Origin: Deroplatys truncata
Taxonomy: Eukaryota; Arthropoda; Insecta; Mantodea; Mantidae
Length of the DNA stretch: 64,000 nt
Assembly (NCBI GenBank): GCA_030765065.1
Contig: CM060990.1
Span: 675,861,618-675,925,617 of the forward strand
Direction: 5' to 3'
Shown here: one piece after another, positions 35,170 to 44,935 of the stretch
Position numbering within the stretch: the first letter of the stretch is position 1
Layout of the letters: each line of letters opens with the position of its first letter
Notes under the pieces: model-generated
Told to the model about the DNA's origin: nothing
Database searches by the model: none
What the model saw: the letters and a program-made list of their open reading frames with translations, nothing else
Position numbers and translations under genes: made by a program

Positions 35170-35860
35170 TGCAGCGGATGTGAAGCCTTATGCTTATATC
35201 CTCGTTTCTAAAGTCAATGATATTACCACTTTGGTCCACTACACGAAGACTAATTTGCTCTATAGCATTGGTGTTTATGATTGGAAGGTAAATTGGATTT
35301 GACGGCTCTTGAGAAATATGATATCCAGGCGGAACAGACGGGAAAAACTCGTAGATCGAGTGGCCGCTTTTACCGTCGATGAAAGAGCCTGTTGCAATAC
35401 TGCACTCGATTCGAATGATGCTCACCTTAAATATATTCACCAGGTAATCAGATTCAGACAGCTGATTAGCTGGAATAACTTTACCTCTGAAGCCCAATAG
35501 CGAGCCTGTAGAACGATCACCGGAAAAATCAATAGTGAAAGGACACTTAATTTCAGCCTTCATTGTGTTATTATTAGGTCTAATAAAGAAGACATTCTCA
35601 TCTACACCTAGCTTATCTCTGATGTATTCATTAATATCAGAAATCTCATAAGTTCCATCAGGTATATCAATGATCTTAATTTCATCATTGTGCATGTAAT
35701 GAAATTGATTATTACTCCAATCAACATTAGGAATTGAATAGAAGGTTTCAAAATTCAGTAGAGCAATCTCATAATGATACTTTGGATCTAGCTGAAGAGG
35801 AGGATTCAGGTATGTAGTAAGCACAGACTCGTTGCCACTGACAGCAATATTGTAACTCAT
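35153..35860 (-). CDS. putative penton-like minor capsid protein (235 aa)
   Basis: The best start is the ATG at 35860. It overlaps the protease stop as ATGA, whereas an in-frame ATG at 35881 would lie inside the protease. The protein is beta-rich: MSYNIAVSGNES start, then YHYEIALLNFETFYSIPNV, and IRLHIRC at the end. Family knowledge places the single jelly-roll minor capsid (penton) protein next to the protease in Polintons, and the length fits. No catalytic motif is visible. The frame is intact. Confidence 0.65.
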   Translation of the reverse strand: MSYNIAVSGNESVLTTYLNPPLQLDPKYHYEIALLNFETFYSIPNVDWSNNQFHYMHNDEIKIIDIPDGTYEISDINEYIRDKLGVDENVFFIRPNNNTMKAEIKCPFTIDFSGDRSTGSLLGFRGKVIPANQLSESDYLVNIFKVSIIRIECSIATGSFIDGKSGHSIYEFFPSVPPGYHISQEPSNPIYLPIINTNAIEQISLRVVDQSGNIIDFRNEDISIRLHIRCNANRF

Positions 35861-36279
35861 TGCGATAGAAATTGCAAGCACAAGTGCCCGCAGATGACTG
35901 AGCTGAAACTCTGAAACCTCTTAGTGTTATACAGTACCTTAACATCTCTGAGGTACCTTTCTATCTCTTTTGGGGGCTTCAAGTTTCCAAAGCTATCGAA
36001 ATAAAATGACACGTTGCCATCCTTCTTTATAGCAACCCAATGAGTGCATTCATTCTCTGAAGTATCGAGATTAACAATAATTCTCTCTCTGTAACGAGGT
36101 CTTGAGGGTAGCTGATCGATCATGTATACACCCCTAAAATGAGGAATCTTTAAACGTCGGGCATACAAGTGGAGGTCTATGTTACTTAATGCTTTTTCCG
36201 GGACAAGTATAGCCCTCTGCCGGAGTTTTTTGAATTTCCTTTCTTGCTCGGCCTCCTCTTCCTTTCGGTGTTCCTCGCC
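35857..36279 (-). CDS. adenain-type cysteine protease, start codon unclear
   Basis: Conserved blocks in order are FRGVYM, CTHWVAI (catalytic His), FDSFG (acidic residue) and ICGHLCLQFL (catalytic Cys). This is the adenovirus maturation protease/Ulp1-like fold used by Polintons to process virion proteins. The frame is open from 36279, but the only in-frame ATG is the Met of GVYM, within the conserved domain. The conserved N-terminal segment (LSNIDLHL) starts near 36190, so translation must begin at a non-ATG codon, by frameshift from the overlapping upstream gene, after splicing, or the start was lost. It shares ATGA with the next gene. Confidence 0.85.
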   Translation of the reverse strand, partial: GEEHRKEEEAEQERKFKKLRQRAILVPEKALSNIDLHLYARRLKIPHFRGVYMIDQLPSRPRYRERIIVNLDTSENECTHWVAIKKDGNVSFYFDSFGNLKPPKEIERYLRDVKVLYNTKRFQSFSSVICGHLCLQFLSQ

Positions 36280-36515
36280 TTATTCTTCTTCTTCTTCTTC
36301 ACTCGTAGGCCTTTCCCTCTTGCTTCAATTTCTTTGTTATGTCTCATCATTTCAGCAAGTTGTTTATCCGCAGCCTTTTTCTTATTTACAGCAGAGGCTA
36401 TTTGTGCAGCGCCTCCAGCGGCGGCTCCTAGTGCTGCAATAATTGGTATGAGTGGTAGAAATCCTCCTCGTTTCTTCTTCCTGGATCCCGCACCAACAGC
36501 TACCTTACCCTTCAT
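36186..36515 (-). CDS. basic virion core-like protein with hydrophobic segment (109 aa)
   Basis: Start ATG at 36515. A Lys/Arg/Gly N-terminus is followed by a hydrophobic, Ala-rich stretch (LPLIPIIAALGAAAGGAA, residues 20-37). After it come a helix and a strongly basic tail with KKKKKN and a GRGLYL motif near the end. The Gly-rich sites resemble adenain cleavage sites, and the composition resembles adenovirus-type core or membrane-lytic precursor proteins. Its 3' part overlaps the protease frame. The role is inferred from position between the PLA2-like gene and the protease. Confidence 0.6.
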   Translation of the reverse strand: MKGKVAVGAGSRKKKRGGFLPLIPIIAALGAAAGGAAQIASAVNKKKAADKQLAEMMRHNKEIEARGKGLRVKKKKKNKARNTERKRRPSKKGNSKNSGRGLYLSRKKH

Positions 36516-36530
36516 GATGGTTGTTACTAG

Positions 36531-36840
36531 TCAGGCTGCCAACCTTTCACCTAATGTAGCATCAGATGATTGCACTCTTTTCCAGGCCTTTTCAGCCAAG
36601 ATTTTGTCGGCAACGTTCCTCCAAGCAGAGTCCTTATGCTGTGCGTAGGCTATGTCGTGATGCTTACACACTTCGTCTAAAGGATTGATTCCGGGGTCTC
36701 CTCTCTTTAGTCTTTTTTCTAGCTTTGTCCCAGGTCCACAGTATCTGTAACCAGGCAAATGTGCTTCAAATGGCAGCAGGTTAATGAGAGAGTTAATTAA
36801 ACCGGAACCTCTTTAGACCTTAACCCCCTTAGCGCTCATG
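36531..36840 (-). pseudogene. parvovirus-type phospholipase A2 domain, early nonsense codon
   Basis: The frame encodes YRYCGPGTKLEKRL and, after it, the catalytic CKHHDIAYAQ (His-Asp pair). It thus has the Ca-binding YxGPG loop and HD active site of the secreted PLA2 domain found in parvovirus VP1 and in Polintons, where it is thought to breach the endosomal membrane. An ATG at 36840-36838 begins the same frame, but a TAA occurs at codon 9 (36814-36816). The conserved leader (INLLPFEAHLPG) lies after that stop. Without readthrough or splicing, the product would have to start at a non-ATG codon. Confidence 0.8.
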
Positions 36841-36947
36841 GTACACTAATCGATTTTAATGGCACATAGTTCTTTTATACTCTGTCATTGCTTCCATTTA
36901 TTAGCATATATACATTAAGGATGATTTATTTTATTCTAGTTGCTACG
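36841..36947. promoter_or_regulatory. divergent intergenic region between virion and packaging blocks
   Basis: These 107 bp separate the minus-strand PLA2 start (36840) from the plus-strand ATPase start (36948), so both blocks are probably driven from here. It is AT-rich with a TTTTATACT word near 36873. No clear TATA pair was found. Confidence 0.45.
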
Positions 36948-37664
36948 ATGGAGCTGGTGAAGCAAGATTGCTCGCTGCCTATCCAGGTGCTAGACTTTGA
37001 AAGTGACTTTAGACGCGATCGTCACGGGAAGCTGTTTCCAGGCAATGTCAGAGCGCTAATTCTAGGTAGCTCCAGTGCTGGAAAAACAAATGTATTACTC
37101 AATATGTTACTTCACGAGAATGGACTACGCTTTGAAAATGTGTACATTTATTCAAAGTCGCTATACCAGCCAAAGTATCAATATCTCGTTAAGCTGCTTG
37201 AAAATATTGAGGGTATAGGTGTGTATACTCACGAAGACGGTGAAAGCGTCTTGCACCCATCAGAAATTAAAGAAAATTCAATCTTTATATTTGATGACGT
37301 CATCACTGAAAAGCAAGACAAGATTGCATCCTTTTACAGCATGGGCAGACATCGAAATGTAGATTCAATATATCTAGCACAATCCTATGCCAAAGTCCCA
37401 AAGCATTTAATAAGAGATAATGCGAACATGATTATACTCTTCAGGCAAGATAATTTAAACTTGAAGCATATATATGAAGATTACGTAAACACAGATATGA
37501 CGTATACTGAATTTAAAGATTTGTGCAAAGGTGTTTGGGAGAGCTCTACAGAAGGAAGACCTTTTATGGTAATAGTTCCCGAATTTCCGATGAATGACGG
37601 TCGATATAGGTGCGGATTCGATGTATATATTAAAGTTGTTAATAAAGAAATTGCTCATTCATAG
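36948..37664 (+). CDS. FtsK/HerA-type genome packaging ATPase (238 aa)
   Basis: I choose the ATG at 36948 (MELVKQ) because the 20 residues before it are hydrophobic and unlike the family. Walker A is GSSSAGKT at residues 40-47 and Walker B is SIFIFDD at 111-117; YLAQSY at 142-147 fits the sensor Gln. This is the A32-like DNA-packaging motor of Polintons and related large DNA viruses, which would pump the genome into the capsid. The length is typical and the frame intact. It is 6 bp from the next gene. Confidence 0.9.
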   Translation: MELVKQDCSLPIQVLDFESDFRRDRHGKLFPGNVRALILGSSSAGKTNVLLNMLLHENGLRFENVYIYSKSLYQPKYQYLVKLLENIEGIGVYTHEDGESVLHPSEIKENSIFIFDDVITEKQDKIASFYSMGRHRNVDSIYLAQSYAKVPKHLIRDNANMIILFRQDNLNLKHIYEDYVNTDMTYTEFKDLCKGVWESSTEGRPFMVIVPEFPMNDGRYRCGFDVYIKVVNKEIAHS

Positions 37665-37670
37665 TTCATT

Positions 37671-38759
37671 ATGAGTATTGATAGGTTTGGATCACAGGGG
37701 GCTGCTCCAGTGAAAAGATCGCTACATCAATTTATCATAAACAGAGATGGAAAACGAAATTACCAATTCAGGAACAAGAGACTGTGCATTGTTCAGGATC
37801 CTGAGGAGGACGACGACGCAAGCACTAAACGCTACGTGGATACGCTTACGTCTTCTACTGAAAATCGAATGCAGGAGTTCACGGAAAAAACGACATATCA
37901 GCGCATGGGCGAACTTCAAACTACGCTTAGGGATCACATCCAGAAGTCGCTAGACGTGCAACATGATGCTCTAATGGAATATCTGAATAAAAATACCCTT
38001 AAACGAGACGATGGAAACAACATTATCCTGGATGCTATAAGATTGAAGATAATGCTGCCACCTGAAGAGGACTATGACGTGCCAAATAAGAAGCATGTAT
38101 TAGAATATATAAGTGCAAGAACACCACCGCTCGATTCAAACGGTAACGTTTCATTCCAAAAAAGAAGGCTAATTGAAGTAGCAGATCCTGTCGATGACAG
38201 TGATGGAGCAACAAAAAAGTTTGTTAAAGTTCACGTGGGAAGGAAACAAAATGAAATACGCCAAGATTTAAACAGCAGACTTGGTTCAATAAGTACCACG
38301 GTTACAGAAACAGTGGGAAAACACATGGAAACTATGGCGAACCGCCAGAAATCAATGGATGGGCATCTGACAGCTGCAATGGATAATATCAATATCCTTA
38401 AAACACAAATGAAAGTCATAAATTCATTAGTAGAGCAAATGAGAGGGGAACATGTAATTACACTGCAGTCGTTGCCTTTCAGAGGGAAATCACAGAGGTA
38501 CATGTTAACAACAGGTCTTGAATATTACAAATCAAGTGTAAACGGTGAGATTGTTTCTTGCTATATGACGTCACCAACAGCTCCTACTGTAAGACCTGAT
38601 ACAATAATTGAAATAAATAACAAGTCTCTTAGAGCTCTGCCTGCACCAATTGCAAATGGTGATAGACTAGCCTTCACTGCTCCTGCAAATCGTGTAAGGG
38701 ACGGCCATTTTCTAAATATCGAGCTGAAAGTCTCTTATAAACGGAAGTCTGCTAAATAA
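37671..38759 (+). CDS. candidate fibre/spike protein with phage-type repeats (362 aa)
   Basis: Three copies of a repeat occur at about residues 33-57, 122-146 and 163-187, each of the form RL-x-I-x-x-x-(D/P)P-x-x-(D/E)(D/Y)D-x-x-x-K(R/K)-(Y/H/F)V. This looks like the DPxxxxDAATKxYVD element that recurs in trimeric tail and adhesion fibres of phages. Heptad-rich coiled-coil segments follow (60-105 and 190-258). A beta-rich C-terminal domain (260-362) could be a receptor-binding head. The position among virion genes supports a structural role. No enzyme motif is present. The fibre assignment is inference. Confidence 0.5.
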   Translation: MSIDRFGSQGAAPVKRSLHQFIINRDGKRNYQFRNKRLCIVQDPEEDDDASTKRYVDTLTSSTENRMQEFTEKTTYQRMGELQTTLRDHIQKSLDVQHDALMEYLNKNTLKRDDGNNIILDAIRLKIMLPPEEDYDVPNKKHVLEYISARTPPLDSNGNVSFQKRRLIEVADPVDDSDGATKKFVKVHVGRKQNEIRQDLNSRLGSISTTVTETVGKHMETMANRQKSMDGHLTAAMDNINILKTQMKVINSLVEQMRGEHVITLQSLPFRGKSQRYMLTTGLEYYKSSVNGEIVSCYMTSPTAPTVRPDTIIEINNKSLRALPAPIANGDRLAFTAPANRVRDGHFLNIELKVSYKRKSAK

Positions 38760-38806
38760 ATAGGGTATATATTAATGCGAAAGTCTAATTTCAGTGTCAT
38801 TTCAAG

Positions 38807-39568
38807 ATGGACAGCGAGTGCATACGACTTAAAGAATCTGTAGCTATGCACACGAAGGCTATAAGAGAAAAGTTACGTTCTCTTAAAGGTCAGCAGTTTG
38901 AAACCCAGAGAGTGATGAGTGAAGCTCTTCAACCAGTGACAGATCCGCTTCAAGATATACTTGAAATACAGAAAAAGAATACTACAAGCAAGGAGGAATC
39001 CCCGAAAGACATGAAAGATGAGAAACTCTACAACTACCTTAATAAAGTTCGAAAGAAGGACAAAAATGAAATAGATGCATCATACGGAGTACGATATGAG
39101 GATGGCAGCTACATGCTAGGCAACAAGATTATTGATTTCATCAATAATAAAGTTCGAATAGGGGACGAAACGTATGAAACCACACCTGGATTGAAGGAAC
39201 TCATCTTCAAGAGAATACCTGAAATGCATGCATACACCGAGGATAACCTTGAAACATACAGTAAAATACTTAAAGCAACACATGTTCATCGAAGAAACTT
39301 CAGCAAGCACGGGCAGCTGAGATCGGGTAATTCCTACAAGTATAAAAGCGTTATACGTCCTCTAGTAACGAAACACAAGGGATTCGGACTACAGTGGAAA
39401 GAACATCGCCCTAATACGAGGCAAGACTACATCTACTGGACCGACCCTAATGATCTGGTGGATCGCCTTAGGCTACTTGAGGCATCCAGAGACGCCGGCA
39501 ATAACAATCATACTCAAGAAATTGAAGAGATTATTCAAGAACTAAAAGCGGCAAAGGTTATAGCATGA
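38807..39568 (+). CDS. DUF8207-like Polinton protein (253 aa)
   Basis: The N-terminal 80 residues form charged helices. The core begins ASYGVRYEDGSYMLGNK (residues 91-107), followed by ETTPGLKELIFKRIPE, YSKILKATHVHRRN and a KYKSVIRPL segment. I recall this pattern from a conserved uncharacterised family (DUF8207) encoded beside integrase in many arthropod Polintons; its function is unknown. The frame is intact and its TGA overlaps the integrase start as ATGA, so the two are probably translated from one message. Confidence 0.7.
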   Translation: MDSECIRLKESVAMHTKAIREKLRSLKGQQFETQRVMSEALQPVTDPLQDILEIQKKNTTSKEESPKDMKDEKLYNYLNKVRKKDKNEIDASYGVRYEDGSYMLGNKIIDFINNKVRIGDETYETTPGLKELIFKRIPEMHAYTEDNLETYSKILKATHVHRRNFSKHGQLRSGNSYKYKSVIRPLVTKHKGFGLQWKEHRPNTRQDYIYWTDPNDLVDRLRLLEASRDAGNNNHTQEIEEIIQELKAAKVIA

Positions 39569-40488
39569 CATCAGTGAAGCAACATATAGCAAGCGAGCTC
39601 CATGCTCCAGCCCGGAGAAACTTCATGCGTCGAAAGATTATCAGCAAGGGGCTCCACGACTTGGTGCAGATCGACTTGGTGGAGATGATACCGCATGCAA
39701 AAATCAATAAGAATTTCAAGTACATCATCATTGCAATCAACTTCTATTCTAAAATGGCATATGCGAGACCTCTAATGGACAAGACAGGACTTCAAGTTGC
39801 AAAGGCTATGGAAGATATACTGCAAGAAATGATAACCCCACCCAAGAACATACAGAGTGATAATGGAAAAGAATTTTATAATAAACATTTTAAAAATTTA
39901 ATGACAAAATATAACATCAATCACTACAGTACCTATACCCATGTGAAGGCAGCTGCTGTTGAACGATTAATAAGAACTTTAAAAAATATGATGTATCGCG
40001 AATTTCTAGCCAAAGGATCATACAAGTGGCTAGACCTTTTACCTCAGATCATTGCAAGATATAACAACACTTACCATTCCACTATTCGAATGAAGCCTAT
40101 AGAGGTGAAGAACAATGATCTTCTTCTGACTGTATACAACTACACTCAAGATCGAAAAGAGAACAGAGGGGCAAGAAAGTTTAGTGTTGGTGATTATGTG
40201 AGGATATCAAAGGACAAGGGACATTTTGAAAAGGGCTTTGAAGCTAATTGGAGTGTTGAAATATTTCAAGTTGTTCATGTGAATCACACCAATCCCGTTA
40301 CATACATGCTAAAAGGTAATGATGGTGACTAGATAAAGGGGTCCTTTTATGGCCATGAACTGCGACCTACACTGTACCCTAATACATTTCTGGTAGAGAA
40401 AGTATTACGCAGGCAGGGAAATAGGATTCTTGTAAAGTGGTATGGATTCCCTAATACTCAATGGATTGACAGAAAGGATTTATTGTAG
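39565..40488 (+). pseudogene. retroviral-type integrase with chromodomain, interrupted by TAG
   Basis: The DDE core is visible: D37 in VQIDLVEM, D99 in QSDNGKEF and E133 in AVERLIRTLK. A KFSVGDYVRISK segment in an SH3-like domain follows. An in-frame TAG at 40330-40332 ends the first part at 255 aa. The same frame then runs open to a TAG at 40486-40488 and encodes a C-terminal chromodomain (FLVEKVL, ILVKWYGF, WIDRKDLL). Polinton integrases normally have this chromodomain, which directs insertion by binding histone marks. The copy would make a chromodomain-less protein unless the stop is read through. Confidence 0.9.
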
Positions 40489-40991
40489 AAAAATAATAAT
40501 GAAAATAAAGAGGCTTTCATTCCACAATAATGCGTGTTTTTTATTTCACTGTATATGTTGTGTTAAATAAAAAATTCATTATTTAAAAACATTTTTGTGT
40601 TTGCAGGGTTTACATGATTAAAAATCAATAAGTTGTTTTAAGTAAAAAAAATCATAAACAAAAAAATTACATATATATACAACAACATTATCACTTGCAT
40701 TTTTAGGTCAATCTTCATATATACACACACTCACACACACACAATATATACATGATAAAACACTCGCTCATTAGACTGCATTTTACATACATTTTATAAA
40801 ATTCAAAATCAATAAATTAATAAACAGAAAAGCTAAACATTTACATTATCCATGTACATATATAAATACATCCACATACACAACCACTCACGCATACACC
40901 TATACACACGCATACACACACACAGAAAAGCAATTTGTTTAAAAACTTCACAACTAAAAATTTACACAACTAAAAATTTACATATATACAT
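40489..40991. terminator. convergent 3' region of integrase and polymerase genes
   Basis: This holds AATAAA at about 40504 for the plus-strand block and its reverse complement near 40535 for the polymerase. AT-rich DNA follows, with CA/TA microsatellites around 40715-40760 and 40900-40925. No gene is present. Confidence 0.6.
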
Positions 40992-43900
40992 CTAAGGGTC
41001 AGTCATACGCAGACAATAGTGACCCCAGGCAATTGTCTGGTCTGAACCTTCAATCAGTTTTCTCTTATCGTCTCTACCACAGAGAGCGACCTTATTCATT
41101 TCTATGGTCGAGACTTTATGTTTGAAACTTCGAAATGTTGTTGTTTTTGTTAAAACCTTTTTTCTAATATCATTTAGACAGCCGAAATAGTGCTCAAAAT
41201 TTATGTTACGCATGCCGGTCTTGTTGATGCCCTTTGCTTTCATCATAGTTTGGTCCTTGTGTCTGTATGCATATAACTTGGACCTTAGCCCAACATATTC
41301 TATCATAGGGATTCCTGCAAACTCATCCTTGAACAGGCCGATGACTTTCTTGTTTTGCGGTGTAATTCCATAGCTGTTTTGTGTTTCGTAATTTGATGTG
41401 TCAAAATGCTCTTGATTTTCCTTAATAAATTTGTATATGTCGCTTGAGGTTTCCAGAATAAATGAATCCATATCCATGTAATTTAAAATTAAATCTTCTA
41501 GGCCTGGCTTCAATATATTGTAATAAAAACTGTACATGATATGTTTTGATATATCAAGGATGGCTTGCCCTATGTAGATGGGTTTGTTCATGTAAATTTC
41601 CTCTCTGGCAAGTTCTATCCCTACAAGATTTTCTGCAAATAAAATGCTCCGAACGTAAGTTGGTCGCGCTGTCAATTTCTTGCATTGCTTCCAACTTGTA
41701 ACGATACGGAAGTCATTGTATTTGCGCACATTCTCAATAAATTTGCCATATACAGAGTTGTTCATTTTCTTCCATAAATTCTGACCGAATTTGGAAGTTT
41801 CCCTTGCACGTCTCTCTGTATTTATATTGATGTAGGTTTTCAGCCATTCTGACTGATCATATGCAACCACTCTATGGATCTTCTTTAACTTCATGCCCAA
41901 GTCAATGCACTGCTGGAGGTTTCTGTAGTGCAAGGTATATTTCTCTTTGTTCTCTAGTGTTGCCAGCAGTTTCTTGTATTGGCCTTCAGGTGGTATCTCA
42001 CTTTTCGGGCAGAGAGGAAGGTTATTGTCCTCATCATGTAGGTGCTCAGGGTACTCGAGGTCGACTTCCAAAACGTATCCAGTTGGGGAATCAGGAGCAA
42101 CAGCAAAGAAGTTTATGTTTAAAATTTCTTCTGGCAGAAGCCATCTGAGGTTCTTGTGTGGCATATGGCTCGCCATTGAAGCCCCATATAAATTGTTTAT
42201 GTCGAGATATGCCAAATATAAGTCTTTTTGTGTCTGTTTATGTCCAGGAAGGTACTTGTTGTTTGCTTTAGCATGCCTCTTTGACACGGTGCACATTCCG
42301 CCCCTGATTCCTCCCACAAAGAATTTGATCATTTCCTCATCATGGATGAGGTCAAGCTTGACCTGAGTCACCTTGAGCATTGCATCAAATGCAAGTCCTG
42401 GTAGTGTATAGTACCAGCAGGGGTCCAAGTTATATACCTCCAGAGAGAGGTCCCTAAACTTCTCGAATGCATCGGCCAACAAGAGCGTATCCGTTTTCAA
42501 ATAGAGGTCGCTGTATTCGCCTAGATTGTTAATGTTGAAGGTGTTCCAGACTTTGACAGCATGGTTGTATTCCTCTTGTGTTATATCGTCAAAATTTTCA
42601 ATTGAAGGGAGCGCTGTTTCCTCTAGTTTTGAAGGAGAGTCAACGTAGCTGTAAGGGAATATTCCCTTAGATCTCACTAACTGCTGATGTTCAGGATCGG
42701 GATACTCAGAGTTTGTGATCTTGAACTCATCACTACTCAGCATGCAGACTAAACTAGATAGCTTATCGTCCAAGAACTTAAAGCTATCTAGAAACCTGAA
42801 AAAGATAGTCCTGTACTTTTTGCTGAATGATATATATCGCTCAGAGGAGTTTGAGATACACGAAATGGGGTGATCATCATATGCCAGGTGTTGCATCAGG
42901 AATTGGCTGTCATAATTGCTAAGGCAATGAAAAAGATGGGTATAAAGTTAGGTACCCGTCTATTTAAATTGCATGCATTATGAGCAGCCCCCAGGAATAC
43001 ACCGGTCACATGGCAGTGGTCACGTACCTTCAAATCGTCTACCTCAAACTCCTTCTTGCATATGTGGCAATGACGAGCATTATCGAAGTCAGCCACGTCC
43101 TGAGCAGTCAAGGTCATTTCTTCATTGCGGCTATATTGCTCAATAACCATGTCGGCTATTGACCTAAGCTCAATGAAGAACTCCTTGATTGCATCAGGAC
43201 CTCTGAATAGCTTAAACTTCGACAGTGAATCGTCATGGCGACATACGAGCTTAAGCGATATAGAAATAGCCTCATGATGCTGGATAGCCCGAGTCCAGCT
43301 CTGATTAGCCGACGGTTCACAGGACTGAACTCGGGCTAACACGCTCTCAATATCGGCATACACAACAAAAAGTACAGGACTACCCTTCGAGTATGATGAG
43401 AACTCAATCACTTCACCCTGATTAGGCATTTTGAGCACCTGGCACTGCATGCACTTCAATTGATGCTTTTTAAAAGCGCCTTCATTATTGAAGTGCTTCA
43501 GGCAGGGCTCGCATACCCATTGTTTCCCCTTGTGTTTGCTGACCTGTGACCTTGTCAGCCTTGACATATCCTTAATCAGGCAGTAGTGAGATCTTCCGTT
43601 TTGTTCAATTAGTAATAGGTTAACCTTGAAATATTTCCTGCTGCTGGTTTGGTATAGTGGTATAATTGTACACTCCCTTTCTATTCCAAATACTGAAACT
43701 GATATTCCGTTGTTTTGCTGTTCAAAGTCTGGAATCTGGTGTAGGCTAACAGGGAAGTTTATCCCGCTGTAGTTGAATGCAGTGAATAACTGTTCTGCAG
43801 GGTATTTGCTCGTTCTATAACCACCGCACTTTGCGGGATACTTTGCAGCGAGCAAACACCATGCAAAACAGTATTCATCGTTGTTCTTTATGTTCAATAC

Positions 43901-44371
43901 AGCTTTCTTGGCCTTGATTGCAGTAGGTATCTCTATGTATCGCGATGCATTCAAGGGATCATAGAAGCTAGTTCCAATAACAAGAGCCCTGACAGCGAAC
44001 AGAGATTTTGAGCTTGCACCTCCTTCGAAATTCGAGATGTTTTCTAGAATTTCATCGACCATAGAAGTGTATAAGGCATTGAGATTACTTGATTGAAGAC
44101 CCAGCTTTGTCTTACTATTGAAAAAGATGGTTTCTGCATGCTCTTTTTCAGGAGAATGTATTAGGTAGGTGATCTCTATGGAGGAATTTACTTTAAAACC
44201 AGAAGAGCTTCTCCTGAGTACAGAAACCATCTCTCCCAATACAAGATGTCTGCATTCCTGCAGAAATTGACCGTGGTCAGCTATCTCTAAAGAGTTTTCT
44301 ATGCGGCTATTGAAAAGGCGGCCCTTGAACGCCGATTCAATAACCTTACACTCGCTGAGTATGACTAACCT
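40992..44371 (-). pseudogene. protein-primed family B DNA polymerase body, frameshifted
   Basis: The frame opens below a TAA at 44372-44374 and carries an ESAFKGRL segment. It continues with a Cys/His finger (CEPCLKHF to HQLKCMQC), exonuclease motif I (YADIES) and a second Cys/His cluster (CHICKKEF to CNLNRR). A frameshift near 42935 in a CTTTTTC run splits exonuclease motif II (NYDSQFL). The second part (42936-40992) holds KTDTLLLADAF (exo III), LDINNLYG (motif A), KMNNSVYGK (motif B) and YMDMDSF (motif C, usually YxDTDS). This enzyme would copy the element from a terminal-protein primer. With the upstream exons, two frameshifts separate it from a complete reading frame. Confidence 0.93.
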
Positions 44372-44699
44372 TTAGTTTTTTTGTGTTGTTCCTGTACTCG
44401 GTGTCGTCACTATCGGAGTCAGCAGTGGTGGTTGAGTTGTCGCAATGCATGCGACCGATGCCTGATGGCCCTGCAATTGGTGATGGAGGTGCCATTGAAG
44501 ATCCTGAGCGGGCGAGGGGGCTAATTGTTTGTCCGTGTTCCTCTTCAGCCTCGTGAGGTCTTTTGGTACCCCGGAGCATTGCATCCTCAGACTCCGGGTT
44601 CGTGACCACTATTGAAGGTTCTATAAAAATAAAAAAAATGAATTAATTGGAATGTCAGTTAAAATAGAAATGCAACAATATATGTTTATTAAATCATTG

Positions 44700-44935
44700 A
44701 AGAAAAAGCTTAAAGTCACGTGTTAATGATACGATAATTATTTATATAATTGTATATTTTAATAAATAATAAAACGAGAGAAAAAGTTGATAGAGAAAAG
44801 TTATGTGTTAACGTTACGATAATTATTATGTAATTGTATTTTAATCAATAAAAATGAGAAAAAAACATTATTGAGAAAAGTTATGCGTTAACGTTACGTT
44901 AATTATTTATGTAATGATGTTACTAGAATAAATGA
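44700..44935. repeat. three ~84-bp repeats in polymerase intron 3
   Basis: Copies near 44706, 44792 and 44873 share GAGAAAAGTTATGNGTTAACGTTACG and an ATAATTATTTATGTAATT block. They are non-coding, AT-rich and confined to the intron. Confidence 0.7.

Noticed and set aside
36244-36648. Plus-strand 134-codon ORF across the core-like/PLA2 junction
   Set aside because: It spans two minus-strand genes and its hydrophobic composition is the antisense of Lys/Arg-rich codons.
40715-40925. CA/TA-rich tracts as a replication origin
   Set aside because: They are ordinary microsatellites in a convergent 3' region. Protein-primed elements are expected to start replication at their ends.
42925-42950. Programmed -1 ribosomal frameshift in the polymerase
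   Set aside because: The zero-frame codons are ATC TTT TTC and the site CTTTTTC lacks the X XXY YYZ pattern in frame. A one-base deletion or sequencing error explains it better.
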